In this document: in pieces, positions 19,314-28,814 of the stretch
How positions within the stretch are numbered: the stretch's first letter is position 1
Layout of the letters: every line of letters begins with the position of its first letter
Assembly: GCF_047149785.1 (NCBI RefSeq)
Contig: NZ_BAAGBE010000001.1
Span: forward strand, 2,108,001 to 2,172,000
Source: Nitrobacter sp047149785
GTDB taxonomy: Bacteria; Pseudomonadota; Alphaproteobacteria; Rhizobiales; Xanthobacteraceae
Direction of reading: 5' to 3'
DNA: 64,000 bases
Made by a program: the position numbers and the translations under genes
The notes under the pieces: generated by a model
The model's input: only the letters and a program-made list of their open reading frames with translations
Told to the model about the DNA's origin: nothing
Databases searched by the model: none

Positions 19314-20516
19314 TCAGCGCAGGCTGCCGCAGAAACGCTGGATGCGGTTGCAGGCATCCTCAAGGTCCGCAGTTCTGGTCGCATAGGAAATGCGGAACGC
19401 CGGCCCTAAGCCGAACGCCGACCCCTGCACCACCGCGACCCCTTCGGCCTCCAGCAGTTCGCTGACGAAATCCTCGTCGGTCTCGAGCTTCTTGCCCGAG
19501 GGCGTGGTCTTGCCGATGGTCCCGGCGCAGGACGGATAGACGTAGAACGCGCCCTCCGGCCGCGGGCAATCGATGCCCTTGGCCTGGTTCAGCATCGCCA
19601 CCACGAGATCGCGGCGCTCCTTGAATACCTTGTTGTTCGCGCAGATGAACTCCTGCGGCCCGTTCAGAGCCTCGACCGCCGCCCATTGCGAAATTGACGA
19701 CGGGTTCGAGGTCGATTGCGACTGGATCGTCGCCATCGCCTTGATGAGCTGCGCGGGGCCGCCGGCATAGCCGATGCGCCAGCCGGTCATGCAGTAGGCT
19801 TTCGACACCCCGTTCACCGTCAACGTGCGGTCGAACAGTTTCGGCTCGACCTGCGCCGGCGTGGTGAATTCGAAGTCGTCATAGACCAGATGCTCGTACA
19901 TGTCGTCGGTCATGACCCAGACCTGCGGGTGCCTCACCAGCACGTCGGTCAGGGCTTTCAGCTCAGTGCGCGTATAGGCCGCGCCGGTCGGGTTCGACGG
20001 CGAGTTGAGGATGATCCACTTCGTCTTCGGCGTGATCGCCCGCTCCAGCGCGTCGGCCTGCAGCTTGAAACCGAACTCCGCCGTGCAGACCACAGGCACG
20101 GATTCACCGCCCGCCAGCGCCACCATCTCGGGATAGCTGACCCAGTACGGCGCGGGAATGATCACCTCGTCGCCGGGATTGATCGTCGCCATCAGCGCGT
20201 TGTAGAGAACCTGCTTGCCGCCGGTGCCGACGATGATCTGGTTCGGCTTGTAGGTCAGGCCGTTCTCGCGCTCGAATTTGGCTGATATCGCTTCCTTCAA
20301 CTCGGGGATGCCATCGACCGCCGTATACTTGGTCTTGCCGGCCTCGATCGCATGGACCGCCGCCAGCTTGATATTGGCCGGCGTATCGAAATCCGGCTCG
20401 CCCGCGCCGAGGCCGATGACGTTCCGCCCCTCCGCCTTGAGCCGACGCGCTTTATCCGTGACCGCGATGGTCGCGGACGGCTTCACACGATCGAGCGCAG
20501 CAGAGAGAAAAGGCAT
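19314..20516 (-). CDS. aatA: Aspartate aminotransferase, class I
   Basis: A 400-residue PLP-dependent transaminase that exchanges amino groups between aspartate and 2-oxoglutarate. The PLP Lys is in NGVSKAYCMTGWRIGY, the PLP-phosphate and ring contacts are in GTGGKQVLYNAL and NSPSNPTGAAY, and the C-terminal substrate Arg is in AFRISYATR. It belongs to the Ib subgroup found in rhizobia, where some members also accept prephenate. Of two adjacent ATGs, the one at 20516 has GGAG 6 bases upstream and begins MPFLSAALDRVKPS, the family start. Confidence 0.95.
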   Translation of the reverse strand: MPFLSAALDRVKPSATIAVTDKARRLKAEGRNVIGLGAGEPDFDTPANIKLAAVHAIEAGKTKYTAVDGIPELKEAISAKFERENGLTYKPNQIIVGTGGKQVLYNALMATINPGDEVIIPAPYWVSYPEMVALAGGESVPVVCTAEFGFKLQADALERAITPKTKWIILNSPSNPTGAAYTRTELKALTDVLVRHPQVWVMTDDMYEHLVYDDFEFTTPAQVEPKLFDRTLTVNGVSKAYCMTGWRIGYAGGPAQLIKAMATIQSQSTSNPSSISQWAAVEALNGPQEFICANNKVFKERRDLVVAMLNQAKGIDCPRPEGAFYVYPSCAGTIGKTTPSGKKLETDEDFVSELLEAEGVAVVQGSAFGLGPAFRISYATRTADLEDACNRIQRFCGSLR

Positions 20517-20717
20517 CATCGTCTCCATACCGGCGCCATGATCCAGCGACGCCACGAATTGTCACAAATCTTCATGATGAGATCGATGCACACTAAAACG
20601 CGTTCCGTTGCACCGCAAGAAGATTGGCTATAACTTTTTGGCCTCTTCCGCTTCAGGAAACATTAAAGCGCCGCGGCTAGTGTGCAGACATCGCATGTCC
20701 TAGCGTTCCCTGCAGCG

Positions 20718-20734
20718 TTGCGAAATATTCGCAA
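20718..20734. promoter_or_regulatory. Palindrome TTGCGAA-ATA-TTCGCAA, operator candidate
   Basis: A perfect 7+3+7 inverted repeat placed 15-31 bases upstream of the ATG at 20749, in the promoter or leader of the GT87 gene. Its symmetry and size fit a dimeric repressor site; no regulator is assigned. Confidence 0.4.
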
Positions 20735-20748
20735 ATTTAAACAGCGAA

Positions 20749-22044
20749 ATGACTTATTTCTGGGAATCTCGCTTTACAGACAACCTTCGGACCGGTGCGT
20801 GGCTGACGGTCGAGCGCGTCCGCGGCTACAGCATTATGCTGCTAGGTTTCTACGTCGTCGCAGCGGTGGTATGGGTCGCGCTGTCCCATGGCCTGATCGA
20901 CCTCAAGGGTAAACCGCTCGGCACCGACTTCTCCAGCTTTTACGCTGCCGGGTCGCTCGCACTCGAAGGGCGCGCGGTCGAGGTCTACGACATGGCCGCG
21001 CATTACGCGCGCGAGCAGCAGATCTTTGGCGCCGGCGTACCCTATTATGCCTGGTTCTATCCGCCGTTCTTTCTTCTGCTCGCAGCGCCGCTGGCGCTGA
21101 TGCCCTATCCGCTCGCGCTCGCGGTGTGGCAGGCAGCGACATTCGCCTTTTATCTCGGCGTGATCGGCGCGATCCTCCGGCCCCTGCGGCAGGCGCGCGG
21201 CGACCCGGCCGCCATCTGGATCTTTCCCGCGCTCGCCTTTCCGGCCATTTTCATCAATGTCGGCCACGGTCAGAACGGCCTGCTCACCGCCGGCTTGTTC
21301 GGCGCGGCATTGCTCACCTTGCCGACACGGCCGCTGCTCTCCGGCCTGCTGTTCGGCTGTCTCGCCTACAAGCCGCAATTCGCGCTGGTGATTCCGGTCG
21401 CGCTGATCGTATCCGGCCATTGGCGAACCGTTGCCGCGGCGACGCTCGCGGTGATCGTGCTTGCGTTGATCGCTTCGCTCGCATTCGGCACCGATGTGTG
21501 GTTCGCCTTTCTCGCATCGACCGATGTATCGCGCCGGCTATTGCTGGAACAAGGCAGCGTCGGGTTCGAGAAACTGCAGAGCGTGTTCGCCGCGATACGG
21601 ATGTGGGGCGGCGGCTTATCTCTCGCCTATATCGCCCAGGGCCTGACATCGGCCGCAACGATCTGCGGCGTCGCATGGATCTGGCGCGGCCGTTACGACG
21701 ACAATCTCAAGGCCGCGATCCTGATCGTCGCCGCTCTTCTGGCTTCGCCGCACACGCTCGACTACGACCTGACGATCCTCGCGCCGGCGTTCGCATTCAT
21801 GACAACTCTCGGGTTCGCCGGCGGCTTCCGGGATTTCGAGATCAATGTGCTGGCGGCGGCATGGGCGTTGCCGCTGCTTGCCCGCACCGTTGCCGGTGCG
21901 ACGGGCGTACCGCTCGGCGCGATCGCGCTGCTTGCGCTCTATGCGCTCATGCTCCGTCGCGCCTGGCGCGACCGCCAGGATTGGCGCTCCGGAACCGCAA
22001 ACTCATGCGTATGTGATATCGATCCGCGCGGCTTGCCGACATGA
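20749..22044 (+). CDS. GT87 / DUF2029 polytopic glycosyltransferase
   Basis: A 431-residue inner-membrane protein with about ten hydrophobic spans. The first extracytoplasmic loop has GTDFSSFYAAGSLALEG and ...YAWFYPPFFLLLAAP, the acidic and aromatic signature of the GT-C family GT87 (DUF2029). Members use polyprenyl-phosphate sugars to mannosylate or arabinosylate lipids and glycans. GHGQNGLLTAGLFG and LAYKPQFALVIPVAL are further family landmarks. No glycan cluster surrounds it, so the acceptor is unknown. The ATG at 20749 lacks a good ribosome site; a later one at 20836 is possible. Confidence 0.85.
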   Translation: MTYFWESRFTDNLRTGAWLTVERVRGYSIMLLGFYVVAAVVWVALSHGLIDLKGKPLGTDFSSFYAAGSLALEGRAVEVYDMAAHYAREQQIFGAGVPYYAWFYPPFFLLLAAPLALMPYPLALAVWQAATFAFYLGVIGAILRPLRQARGDPAAIWIFPALAFPAIFINVGHGQNGLLTAGLFGAALLTLPTRPLLSGLLFGCLAYKPQFALVIPVALIVSGHWRTVAAATLAVIVLALIASLAFGTDVWFAFLASTDVSRRLLLEQGSVGFEKLQSVFAAIRMWGGGLSLAYIAQGLTSAATICGVAWIWRGRYDDNLKAAILIVAALLASPHTLDYDLTILAPAFAFMTTLGFAGGFRDFEINVLAAAWALPLLARTVAGATGVPLGAIALLALYALMLRRAWRDRQDWRSGTANSCVCDIDPRGLPT

Positions 22045-22218
22045 TTTTCTCCTGAAACGCGTGGCGGCGGCAGCTATCGGGCTTTTCGCATGTGTTGAAC
22101 GATCAGACCGTTCCGGACCCTTGCGGTGCGCCGCCGGCGGCATCATTGTTTACCCGCATTGTTTACCCATGCAGCAACACCCGCTTCTTCGGCCCGAACG
22201 GATCCAGCCATTCTCCGC

Positions 22219-22872
22219 ATGTACAAGCTCTATTCGATGCAACGCTCGGGAAACAGCTACAAGGTTCGCCTGGCGCTGGCCTTCCTTGGCGTGCCCTATC
22301 AGGCCGTCGAGGTCGATATCCTGCGCGGAGAAAGCCGCACGCCGGATTTTCTCGCGAAAAACCCGAGCGGACAGGTGCCGTTGCTGGAGGTGGAGGATGG
22401 GCGTTATCTCGCGGAGTCCAACGCCATCCTGTGGTACGTCGCGGTGGGAACCGCGCTGGCACCGGACTCCCCGATCGAGCGCGCCGAAGCGCTGCAATGG
22501 ATGTTCTTCGAACAGCACGCGCTGGAGCCCAATATCGGCGCGGCCTATTTCTGGCTCTCGCTGGTCAAAGGCGGCCGCGATCTGCAAACCCACGCGCTGG
22601 ACGACTGGATGGAGCGCGGCTATGCGGCGCTTCAGGTCATGGAGAATCACCTCAAGACCCACGACTTCTTCGCCGCCGGCCAGCTCACCATCGCCGACAT
22701 CGCGCTTTATGCCTACACCCATGTCGCCGACAGATGCGACTTCGACCTCATGACGTTCCCTTCGATCCGGGCCTGGCTGCGGCGGGTTGAACGACAGCCC
22801 GGCTTCGCGCGCATGGACCAGATTGCGGCTCCTTCAGGCAATGCCGCGACCGGCATCGCCGCCGGCATCTGA
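22219..22872 (+). CDS. Glutathione S-transferase family protein
   Basis: A 217-residue cytosolic GST. The N-terminal thioredoxin-like domain has MYKLYSMQRSGNSYKVRLAL with a catalytic Ser about position 10, and the cis-Pro glutathione site SGQVPLLEVEDG followed by LAESNAILWY. The C-terminal helical domain contains QLTIADIALYAYTHVA, the conserved N-capping box. The start at 22219 is set by homology; no good Shine-Dalgarno precedes it. Its substrate cannot be told from sequence. Confidence 0.9.
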   Translation: MYKLYSMQRSGNSYKVRLALAFLGVPYQAVEVDILRGESRTPDFLAKNPSGQVPLLEVEDGRYLAESNAILWYVAVGTALAPDSPIERAEALQWMFFEQHALEPNIGAAYFWLSLVKGGRDLQTHALDDWMERGYAALQVMENHLKTHDFFAAGQLTIADIALYAYTHVADRCDFDLMTFPSIRAWLRRVERQPGFARMDQIAAPSGNAATGIAAGI

Positions 22873-23060
22873 TCCGCGCGAGCGAGGCGTCGATGAAGTC
22901 CCTTCGGTCATGCCATAGGATGGACCGCGAGAAACGCGGGCAGTGCCGGGCGCGCCTTGCTTTGGACATCTTTGAATCGCGACCGCCCCAATCCTGCCCG
23001 CGCTCGATGAAAGACTGTTGCGTTGCGGGTGATTCGCCCTCTCTTGAGGATTGACGAACA

Positions 23061-23225
23061 ATGCGATCGCAGAGCACGAGCGGAGGATTCGGGGAACGCG
23101 TCACGCGCGTCGCATCCACGCGCCTGACCAATGCGGTTGCCGCCTCGCTGGCGGTCGCGGCCGCCGCTATCTGCCTCTCGCTGGCGTTCGCGATCATTCC
23201 GGTTTTGCGAGTAGCCGCATCGTGA
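23061..23225 (+). CDS. Small single-span membrane protein
   Basis: A 54-residue ORF: a basic, polar N-terminus (MRSQSTSGGFGERVTRVAS), then one long hydrophobic span (about residues 25-50, VAASLAVAAAAICLSLAFAI and on), ending RVAAS. GAGG lies 11 bases before the ATG, which is a little far. It stands alone between the GST and sugar dehydrogenase genes. The clean topology favours a real small membrane protein; no family is recognised. Confidence 0.5.
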   Translation: MRSQSTSGGFGERVTRVASTRLTNAVAASLAVAAAAICLSLAFAIIPVLRVAAS

Positions 23226-23285
23226 TCTTTTGACGCTCACCTGCGTTTGTCGTCGTGACCATCCGCTCGACGACAGGACGATTCG

Positions 23286-24440
23286 ATGAAAGCATTCAAT
23301 ACGTGGATCACGGCCGTCCTGGGCGCGGCCATCGTGCTGACCGCCCCCTTCGTGATCGCCGCCGGCGCGCGCGGCGAAAGCACGACATTCAAATCGTCGG
23401 CCGGGCCACTCAGCGTCAAGACCGTCGCCAGCGGCCTGGTCCACCCCTGGAGCCTCGCCTTCCTGCCGGACGGGCGGATGCTGGTGAGCGAACGTCCGGG
23501 CCGCATCCGCATCGTCACTCCCGACGGCGTATTGTCGCCGCCCCTGAAGGGCGTGCCGAAGCCCTATATCGGCGGACAGGCGGGCCTGCTCGACGTCGCG
23601 CTCGACCGCGACTTTCCGAGCAATCGCACGCTCTATTTCTGTTACTCCGCCGACAGCGGCGGCAACGCCGCGGTCGCGCGGGCGCGGCTGAATAAGGATG
23701 CCACCGCGCTCGATGAGGTGAAGGTGATCTTCACGCAGGTCGGTCCCGGCGGCCAGGCCAATCATGGTTGCCGTATCGCCCAAGGCCCGCGCGACGGCGA
23801 TCTTTACGTCACGCTCGGCGATCATTTCGGTCCGCGCAACGAGGCGCAGAACCTTCGCGTCGACAACGGCAAGCTCGTCCGCATCGCGCCCGACGGCTCG
23901 GTGCCGCCGGACAATCCGTTCGTCGGCCGCGACGGCGCGCGTCCGGAAATCTGGAGCTACGGCCACCGCAACGGACAAGGCCTCGCGTTCAATCCGGCGA
24001 CCGGCGATCTCTGGGAGATCGAGCACGGCCCGCGCGGCGGCGACGAGGTCAACATCATCGGCAAAGGCAAGAACTATGGCTGGCCGGTGATCGGCTACGG
24101 CATCGATTACAACGGCGCGAAGATCCACGAGAGCACCTCGAAGCCCGGCATGGAGCAGCCGATCAAATACTGGGTGCCGTCGATCGCCCCTTCCGGCATG
24201 GCGTTCTATACCGGAACGCTGTTCCCGGCATGGCAAGGCAGCCTCTTCACCGGCGCGCTGGCCGGCAGGATGCTGGTGCGGCTCTCGCTCAAGGGCAATG
24301 CCGTCACCGGCGAGGAGCGGCTCCTGCAAAATCTCAACGAGCGCATCCGCGACGTCAGGCAGGGCCCCGATGGCGCGTTGTGGCTTTTGACCGATAATGC
24401 GGCCGGGCGCATCCTACGGGTCTCGCCGGCCGGGAAGTAA
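23286..24440 (+). CDS. PQQ-dependent soluble sugar (aldose) dehydrogenase
   Basis: A 384-residue periplasmic protein of the soluble glucose/aldose sugar dehydrogenase family (six-bladed propeller). A signal peptide covers about residues 1-30. Landmarks are SGLVHPWSLAFLPDGRMLVSE at the first blade, GGQAGLLDVALD, HFGPRNEAQ and SYGHRNGQGLAFNP, with EHGPRGGDEVN; the His and Arg residues in these motifs bind PQQ and sugar in E. coli YliI-type enzymes. Such enzymes oxidise aldoses and feed electrons to the respiratory chain. PQQ synthesis genes are not in the window. Confidence 0.9.
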   Translation: MKAFNTWITAVLGAAIVLTAPFVIAAGARGESTTFKSSAGPLSVKTVASGLVHPWSLAFLPDGRMLVSERPGRIRIVTPDGVLSPPLKGVPKPYIGGQAGLLDVALDRDFPSNRTLYFCYSADSGGNAAVARARLNKDATALDEVKVIFTQVGPGGQANHGCRIAQGPRDGDLYVTLGDHFGPRNEAQNLRVDNGKLVRIAPDGSVPPDNPFVGRDGARPEIWSYGHRNGQGLAFNPATGDLWEIEHGPRGGDEVNIIGKGKNYGWPVIGYGIDYNGAKIHESTSKPGMEQPIKYWVPSIAPSGMAFYTGTLFPAWQGSLFTGALAGRMLVRLSLKGNAVTGEERLLQNLNERIRDVRQGPDGALWLLTDNAAGRILRVSPAGK

Positions 24441-24466
24441 ATCGCGCGATCGAACCGCGCCGCGCG

Positions 24467-25051
24467 TCACGGACTCCTGAGCGCCGCGACCAGCGCGAGA
24501 CCGAACAACGCGACGACGCCGGCGATGAATCCGAACGCGAACGCCCAAAAGCGGCCGCGGCGCGGCTTCTCCTGTCCGTCCTCCGTGCCTTTCTCCCGCG
24601 ACCTCTCTTGCTCGGGCAGCGGCGTCGCCGCCATCGCGCGCTCACGCTCGATCATGCGGCGGGCGACATAATCGGTGACGGCATTGACGACGACGGCCGC
24701 GTCATGGGATTCCGCGAGCACAACCCGGCCATGGCGGGTATCCTGGACGAAACGGTACATGCGCTTGTCGCGGCCCATGAGAACATGCGCCACCACGTCG
24801 ATCCACAGCCGCGGCGTGTCTCCCTGGCTGATCCCCCGATCGAACAGATCGACCTGATCGGGGATCTGCGCGAACAGAGGATCGAGCGCTTCGTTCAGGA
24901 TCTCAAGCCGCGCCACTTCCGCATCGCGCAGGTCGACGACGACGCCGGTGCGGTCGGCAGCCTCGATCCGCGCCTGGCGCAGGGCATCGCGCAGCCGCAC
25001 CGGCTTCGCAGGTTCCGCCCCGCCTGCTCCCATGCCTCGTGCGTTCGACAT
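24467..25051 (-). CDS. Conserved protein with a C-terminal membrane anchor
   Basis: A 194-residue protein, unrecognised beyond being typical of Bradyrhizobiaceae. Residues 1-145 are soluble and acidic (LRDAEVARLEILNEALDPLFAQ), with a histidine- and aspartate-containing centre, PRLWIDVVAHVLMG. A basic linker follows, then one C-terminal span (WAFAFGFIAGVVALFGLALV). GAAGG lies 6 bases before the ATG. It converges on the sugar dehydrogenase gene. It is probably a tail-anchored inner-membrane protein of unknown role. Confidence 0.72.
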   Translation of the reverse strand: MSNARGMGAGGAEPAKPVRLRDALRQARIEAADRTGVVVDLRDAEVARLEILNEALDPLFAQIPDQVDLFDRGISQGDTPRLWIDVVAHVLMGRDKRMYRFVQDTRHGRVVLAESHDAAVVVNAVTDYVARRMIERERAMAATPLPEQERSREKGTEDGQEKPRRGRFWAFAFGFIAGVVALFGLALVAALRSP

Positions 25052-25190
25052 CGTAACCTTCAGTTCGCGCCGTTAACCTGCCGGTAACCACGTAACTTAG
25101 CAGCATCCGTTTTCCGAGCAAACGCAGTTTAGTTCCAGGGGCTTATAATGGACGTCCCGCGCTCCGGAAGCGGCGACAAATCCTTTCCCT

Positions 25191-25231
25191 GAACAACAAA
25201 CGGCCCCGCCCGGTCTCCCGGTCAGGGCCGT
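25191..25231 (-). terminator. Likely terminator of the aceA-DUF4170 unit
   Basis: ACGGCCC / GGGCCGT (25200-25206 with 25225-25231), with an inner CCGG / CCGG stem. On the minus strand it is followed by TTGTTGTTC. It lies 34 bases past the DUF4170 stop. Confidence 0.55.
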
Positions 25232-25264
25232 CCGTTTCCCTGGACGTTTCTTTTGGGCGATGCG

Positions 25265-25471
25265 TCAGCCCGCCATGCGGTTCGGCTCCTCCACGATGGA
25301 GAAGCGCACGCCGGCGCGGTGACGATTTTCCTCGGACACCACCCGCCAGGCATCCTCGGCTTCCTTCCGCGTCTTGAACGGGCCCTGCACCTGCGCCGAG
25401 CCTTCCACGAGCTTGTGGAAGTTCATCGAACCGAACTCGCCGCCAATCACCCAGAAATTGCTGCCGGTCAT
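25265..25471 (-). CDS. DUF4170 protein
   Basis: A 68-residue protein matching DUF4170 (FWVIGGEFGSMNFHKLVEGS, then GPFKTRKEAEDAWRVVSEENRHRAGVRFSI). AAGGAGG precedes the ATG. It starts only 15 bases after the isocitrate lyase stop, so it is almost surely co-transcribed with aceA. No function is known. The pattern of aromatic and charged residues suggests a small alpha/beta fold, perhaps SPOR-like. Confidence 0.85.
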   Translation of the reverse strand: MTGSNFWVIGGEFGSMNFHKLVEGSAQVQGPFKTRKEAEDAWRVVSEENRHRAGVRFSIVEEPNRMAG

Positions 25472-25486
25472 GAGAGCCTCCTTCTT

Positions 25487-26794
25487 CTATTCAGCCGCCT
25501 GAGCCCTGATCTGCGAACCCTGCGACTTGAATTGCGCGGCCTCTGTCGAGTCGTGAAGCGCTGTCGTCGACGACTGGCCGCCGGTGATCGTGGTCGAGAC
25601 CAGGTCGAAGTAGCCGGTGCCGACCTCGCGCTGATGGCGGGTCGCCGAATAGCCGAACTGCTCCGAGGCGAACTCGGCCTGCTGCAGGCGGGAGTATGCC
25701 GCCATGCCCTCGGCCTTGTAGCCCCGCGCCAGCTCGAACATGCCGTGGTTGAGCGAGTGGAAACCCGCCAGCGTGACAAACTGGAACTTGTAGCCCATCG
25801 CGGCGATCTCCTTCTGGAACTGCGCGATGGTGTCCTTGTCCAGATTGGCTTCCCAGTTGAACGAGGGCGAACAGTTGTAGGCCAGCAGCTTGTTCGGATA
25901 GACCTTTTTTACAGCTTCGGCGAACTTGCGCGCGCCGTCGAGGTCGGGCTTGGACGTCTCCCACCACAGAAGATCGGCGTACTTCGCAAACGACAGCCCG
26001 CGCTTGATGCAGTGATCGAGACCGCTGCCGGGCCTGAGGCGATAGAAGCCTTCCGCCGTGCGCTCGCCGGTGATGAACTCGTGGTCGCGCTCGTCGATAT
26101 CCGAGGTGATGAGCTTGGCGCTCTCGGCGTCGGTGCGCGCCAGCACGAAAGTCGGCACGCCGCAGACGTCGGCGGCGAGCCGCGCGGCGATCAGGTTGCG
26201 CTCATGCGCGGCGGTCGGGATCAGCACCTTGCCGCCCATGTGGCCGCACTTCTTTTCCGATGCGAGCTGGTCCTCGAAGTGGACACCGGCCGCGCCCGCC
26301 TCGATATAGGCCTTCATGATCTCGAACGCGTTGAGCGGTCCGCCGAAGCCGGCTTCCGCATCAGCCACGATGGGCACGAACCAGTCGATCTTCGCGCCGC
26401 CTTCGGCGTGCTCGATCTGGTCGGCGCGCTGGAAGGTGCGGTTGATGCGGCGGCAAAGCTCCGGCCCTGCATTGGCCGGATAGAGGCTCTGGTCCGGATA
26501 CATCGCGCCCGCGGTATTGGCGTCGGCGGCGACCTGCCAGCCGGAGAGATAGATCGCGGGCAGGCCGGCGCGCGCCTGCTGCATCGCCTGGTTGCCGGTG
26601 ACGGCGCCGAGCGAATTCACATAGGGCATCTCCTGGAGTTGCCTCCACAGCCGGTTCGCGCCTCTTTCGGCGAGCGTGTACTTGATCTCCACCGAGCCGC
26701 GCAGCCGCTCGACCTCCTCGGGAGTGTAAGGACGGCTGATTCCCTCGAAACGGCCCTTCGGGGCGGGGACGAGCTGCTCAAACGTCTTGGACAT
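25487..26794 (-). CDS. aceA: Isocitrate lyase
   Basis: AceA splits isocitrate into glyoxylate and succinate and allows growth on acetate and fatty acids. The 435-residue enzyme carries the KKCGHMGG signature with catalytic Cys about 183, the Mg-binding DWFVPIVADAEAGFGG block and the C-terminal substrate-closing region (SPSFNWEANLDKD). GGAG lies 6 bases before the ATG. Malate synthase is not in the window. The divergent gene at 27164 was its probable regulator and is broken. Confidence 0.97.
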   Translation of the reverse strand: MSKTFEQLVPAPKGRFEGISRPYTPEEVERLRGSVEIKYTLAERGANRLWRQLQEMPYVNSLGAVTGNQAMQQARAGLPAIYLSGWQVAADANTAGAMYPDQSLYPANAGPELCRRINRTFQRADQIEHAEGGAKIDWFVPIVADAEAGFGGPLNAFEIMKAYIEAGAAGVHFEDQLASEKKCGHMGGKVLIPTAAHERNLIAARLAADVCGVPTFVLARTDAESAKLITSDIDERDHEFITGERTAEGFYRLRPGSGLDHCIKRGLSFAKYADLLWWETSKPDLDGARKFAEAVKKVYPNKLLAYNCSPSFNWEANLDKDTIAQFQKEIAAMGYKFQFVTLAGFHSLNHGMFELARGYKAEGMAAYSRLQQAEFASEQFGYSATRHQREVGTGYFDLVSTTITGGQSSTTALHDSTEAAQFKSQGSQIRAQAAE

Positions 26795-27163
26795 AGGTAT
26801 CTCCAGTCCACATTCATGACATTGCGTTGCAAAATGTTGCTCTAGTTAAACGCCAAACAAATCAATTCGTATAGATATCTTGATTTCAAATGATGATGTC
26901 ATGTAACATAAACACATGTCGTTCTTGTTATTTTGTAAAATTTGTAAAAATAACGAGCCGGGGCGGCGACACTCCACGCGCCCGCAAATTGATGGGGCGA
27001 ACCCAAGGCAACCGCGATAGGGCAACCCCGCAATCCGTTGCGGCAAAATCGGGGCAGCGGGGAAAGCGGGCCTGACGGCGGCCGCGAGCAGGCTCGGGCG
27101 GCGATCGAACGGTCGGGGGCAAGACGTGCCGGATCGCGCCGGCAGGGAAGCGAGAGGCAAACC
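26795..27163. promoter_or_regulatory. Divergent promoter region between aceA and its regulator
   Basis: This 369-base gap is unusually AT-rich around 26840-26955. It holds a palindrome GTTATTTT (26927-26934) ... AAAATAAC (26947-26954) enclosing TTTTGTAAAATTTGTAAAA direct repeats, and a GTTGCAAAATGTTGC block at 26826-26840. TTTGCAAA-like sites are bound by RamB/ScfR-type regulators in other bacteria. These are operator candidates, not proven sites. Confidence 0.45.
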
Positions 27164-27879
27164 ATGGCAACGGACTCCCAGGCCAAGAAACTCGACAAGA
27201 AACTTTTCGTGGGCCCACGTTTCCGGCGCATCCGCCAGCAGCTCGGGCTGTCACAGACCCAGATCGCGGAGGGACTCGGCATCTCGCCGAGCTACGTCAA
27301 CCTGATCGAGCGCAACCAGCGTCCGGTCACCGCGCAGATCCTGCTCCGGCTCGCGGAAAGCTACGACCTCGACCTGCGCGACCTCGCCACCGCCGACGAG
27401 GATCGCTTCTTCGCCGAGCTGAACGAGGTGTTTTCCGATCCGCTGTTTCGCCGGATCGACATTCCGAAACAGGAGCTGCGCGATCTCGCCGAGCTGTGCC
27501 CCGGCGTGACCCATGCACTGCAACGCCTCTACGCCGCCTACACCGAGGCACGACGCGGGGAAACCATGGCCGCGGCTCAGTTCGCCGACCGCGACGAGGG
27601 CGCGCGCTTCGAGGCCAACCCGATCGAGCGGGTGCGCGACCTGATCGAGGCCAACCGGAATTATTTTCCCGAACCGGAGCAGGCGGCGGAAACCCTGCGC
27701 GACGAGATCAACGTCCCCGCGCAGGAGCTTTTCGCGGCGCTGAGCGCGCGGCTGCGGGAAAAGCATTCGATCCAGACCCGCATCATGCCGGTGGACGTCA
27801 TGCGCGAAACGCTGCGCCGCTTCGACCGCCATCGCCGCCAGCTTCTTCATTCGTTATGGGCAGGTTTCAGAACTTGGCG

Positions 27880-28800
27880 ATGGCTGGACCGCCACTCCAC
27901 CTTCGATACGCCATCGCCGGGCAAGTGCAATTCGCAGAGGAAATCGCCGCAGATCGCTCGCCGCCCAAGCGCAGGCGCAGCCGCTGATCGCAATCCTGGG
28001 ATGACGCCACCAAGGCTACCGATTATCTGATGCCCACGGATCCTTCGACAACGCCGACGTCGCCGACGTGGTGATGCTGGCGACGAGGCCGGGAACTGTG
28101 ACGCGGCGGCGCTCCAAGGTTAGCGACGGCTGCACTTCGGCGCGCTCCGGAATGCGCGAACTATTTCGTCCCGGGAAGGAGCCGCGACGGCGATCCAACG
28201 GCCCTGCCGTATCAGCCAGGCGTTTCATTATCGGCGTCTGCGCGGCGCCGGCAATATCCGGACTGCTCGACGGCAGACGCGTTCGCTACGACCTCAAGGA
28301 GTTGCGCGACGTTCCCGCCATCTATTGGAGCGTCCCCGATCGAAGCGATCAGTGGTCGATCGCGGCGACCAACGACGCTTTGGTTTTCCGCATCCATGCC
28401 GATGTCACTCGCCCTCATCGAGGCCATTGCCGGGCGAGACAAGGCCGCCGAGTCGGCCGCGAAAATGGCCTTCCCCGGTGGGATGCGAGCCACGACAGCC
28501 GCCTTCCGCGCCACGCGGCCGTTCGCGCGGCGTGCCGTTGGAACCGCGAGCAACGGCATCGAACTCATGCGTTGACGTGGTGTCGCTGGCGCTGGTCGCG
28601 GATGCCTGGTCGCGGACCTATCGTCTCCAAGCGCCGCCGACCTCCGTCCGGCATCGTTCCTCGTCCCGGATCGGATTACGAAATGGATCGGAGCCCGGCG
28701 ATCACCGATCATTATCGGCGTCCGCCGGCTATCGTCCTGGCTCAGGTGCTTAACGCCATCCACCCCTACGGACGAAGGACTGCGACCGATCGCCATGCAG
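27880..28800 (+). pseudogene. Decayed DJ-1/PfpI-family gene, copy 1
   Basis: Fragments in several frames line up in the order expected for a DJ-1/PfpI-like protein: KATDYLMP near 28010, ADVADVVMLATRPGTVT (about 28050-28100), IIGVCAAPAISGLLDGRR (28230-28280), YDLKELRDV, MSLALIEAIAGRDKAAE (about 28400-28450), and VSLALVADAWSRTYR (about 28578-28622). At least four frame changes and internal losses separate them. The left boundary is uncertain. It lies inside the disrupted aceA regulator. The family call rests on my recall of the motifs. Confidence 0.6.
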
Positions 28801-28814
28801 CGATTGAGGATGCC

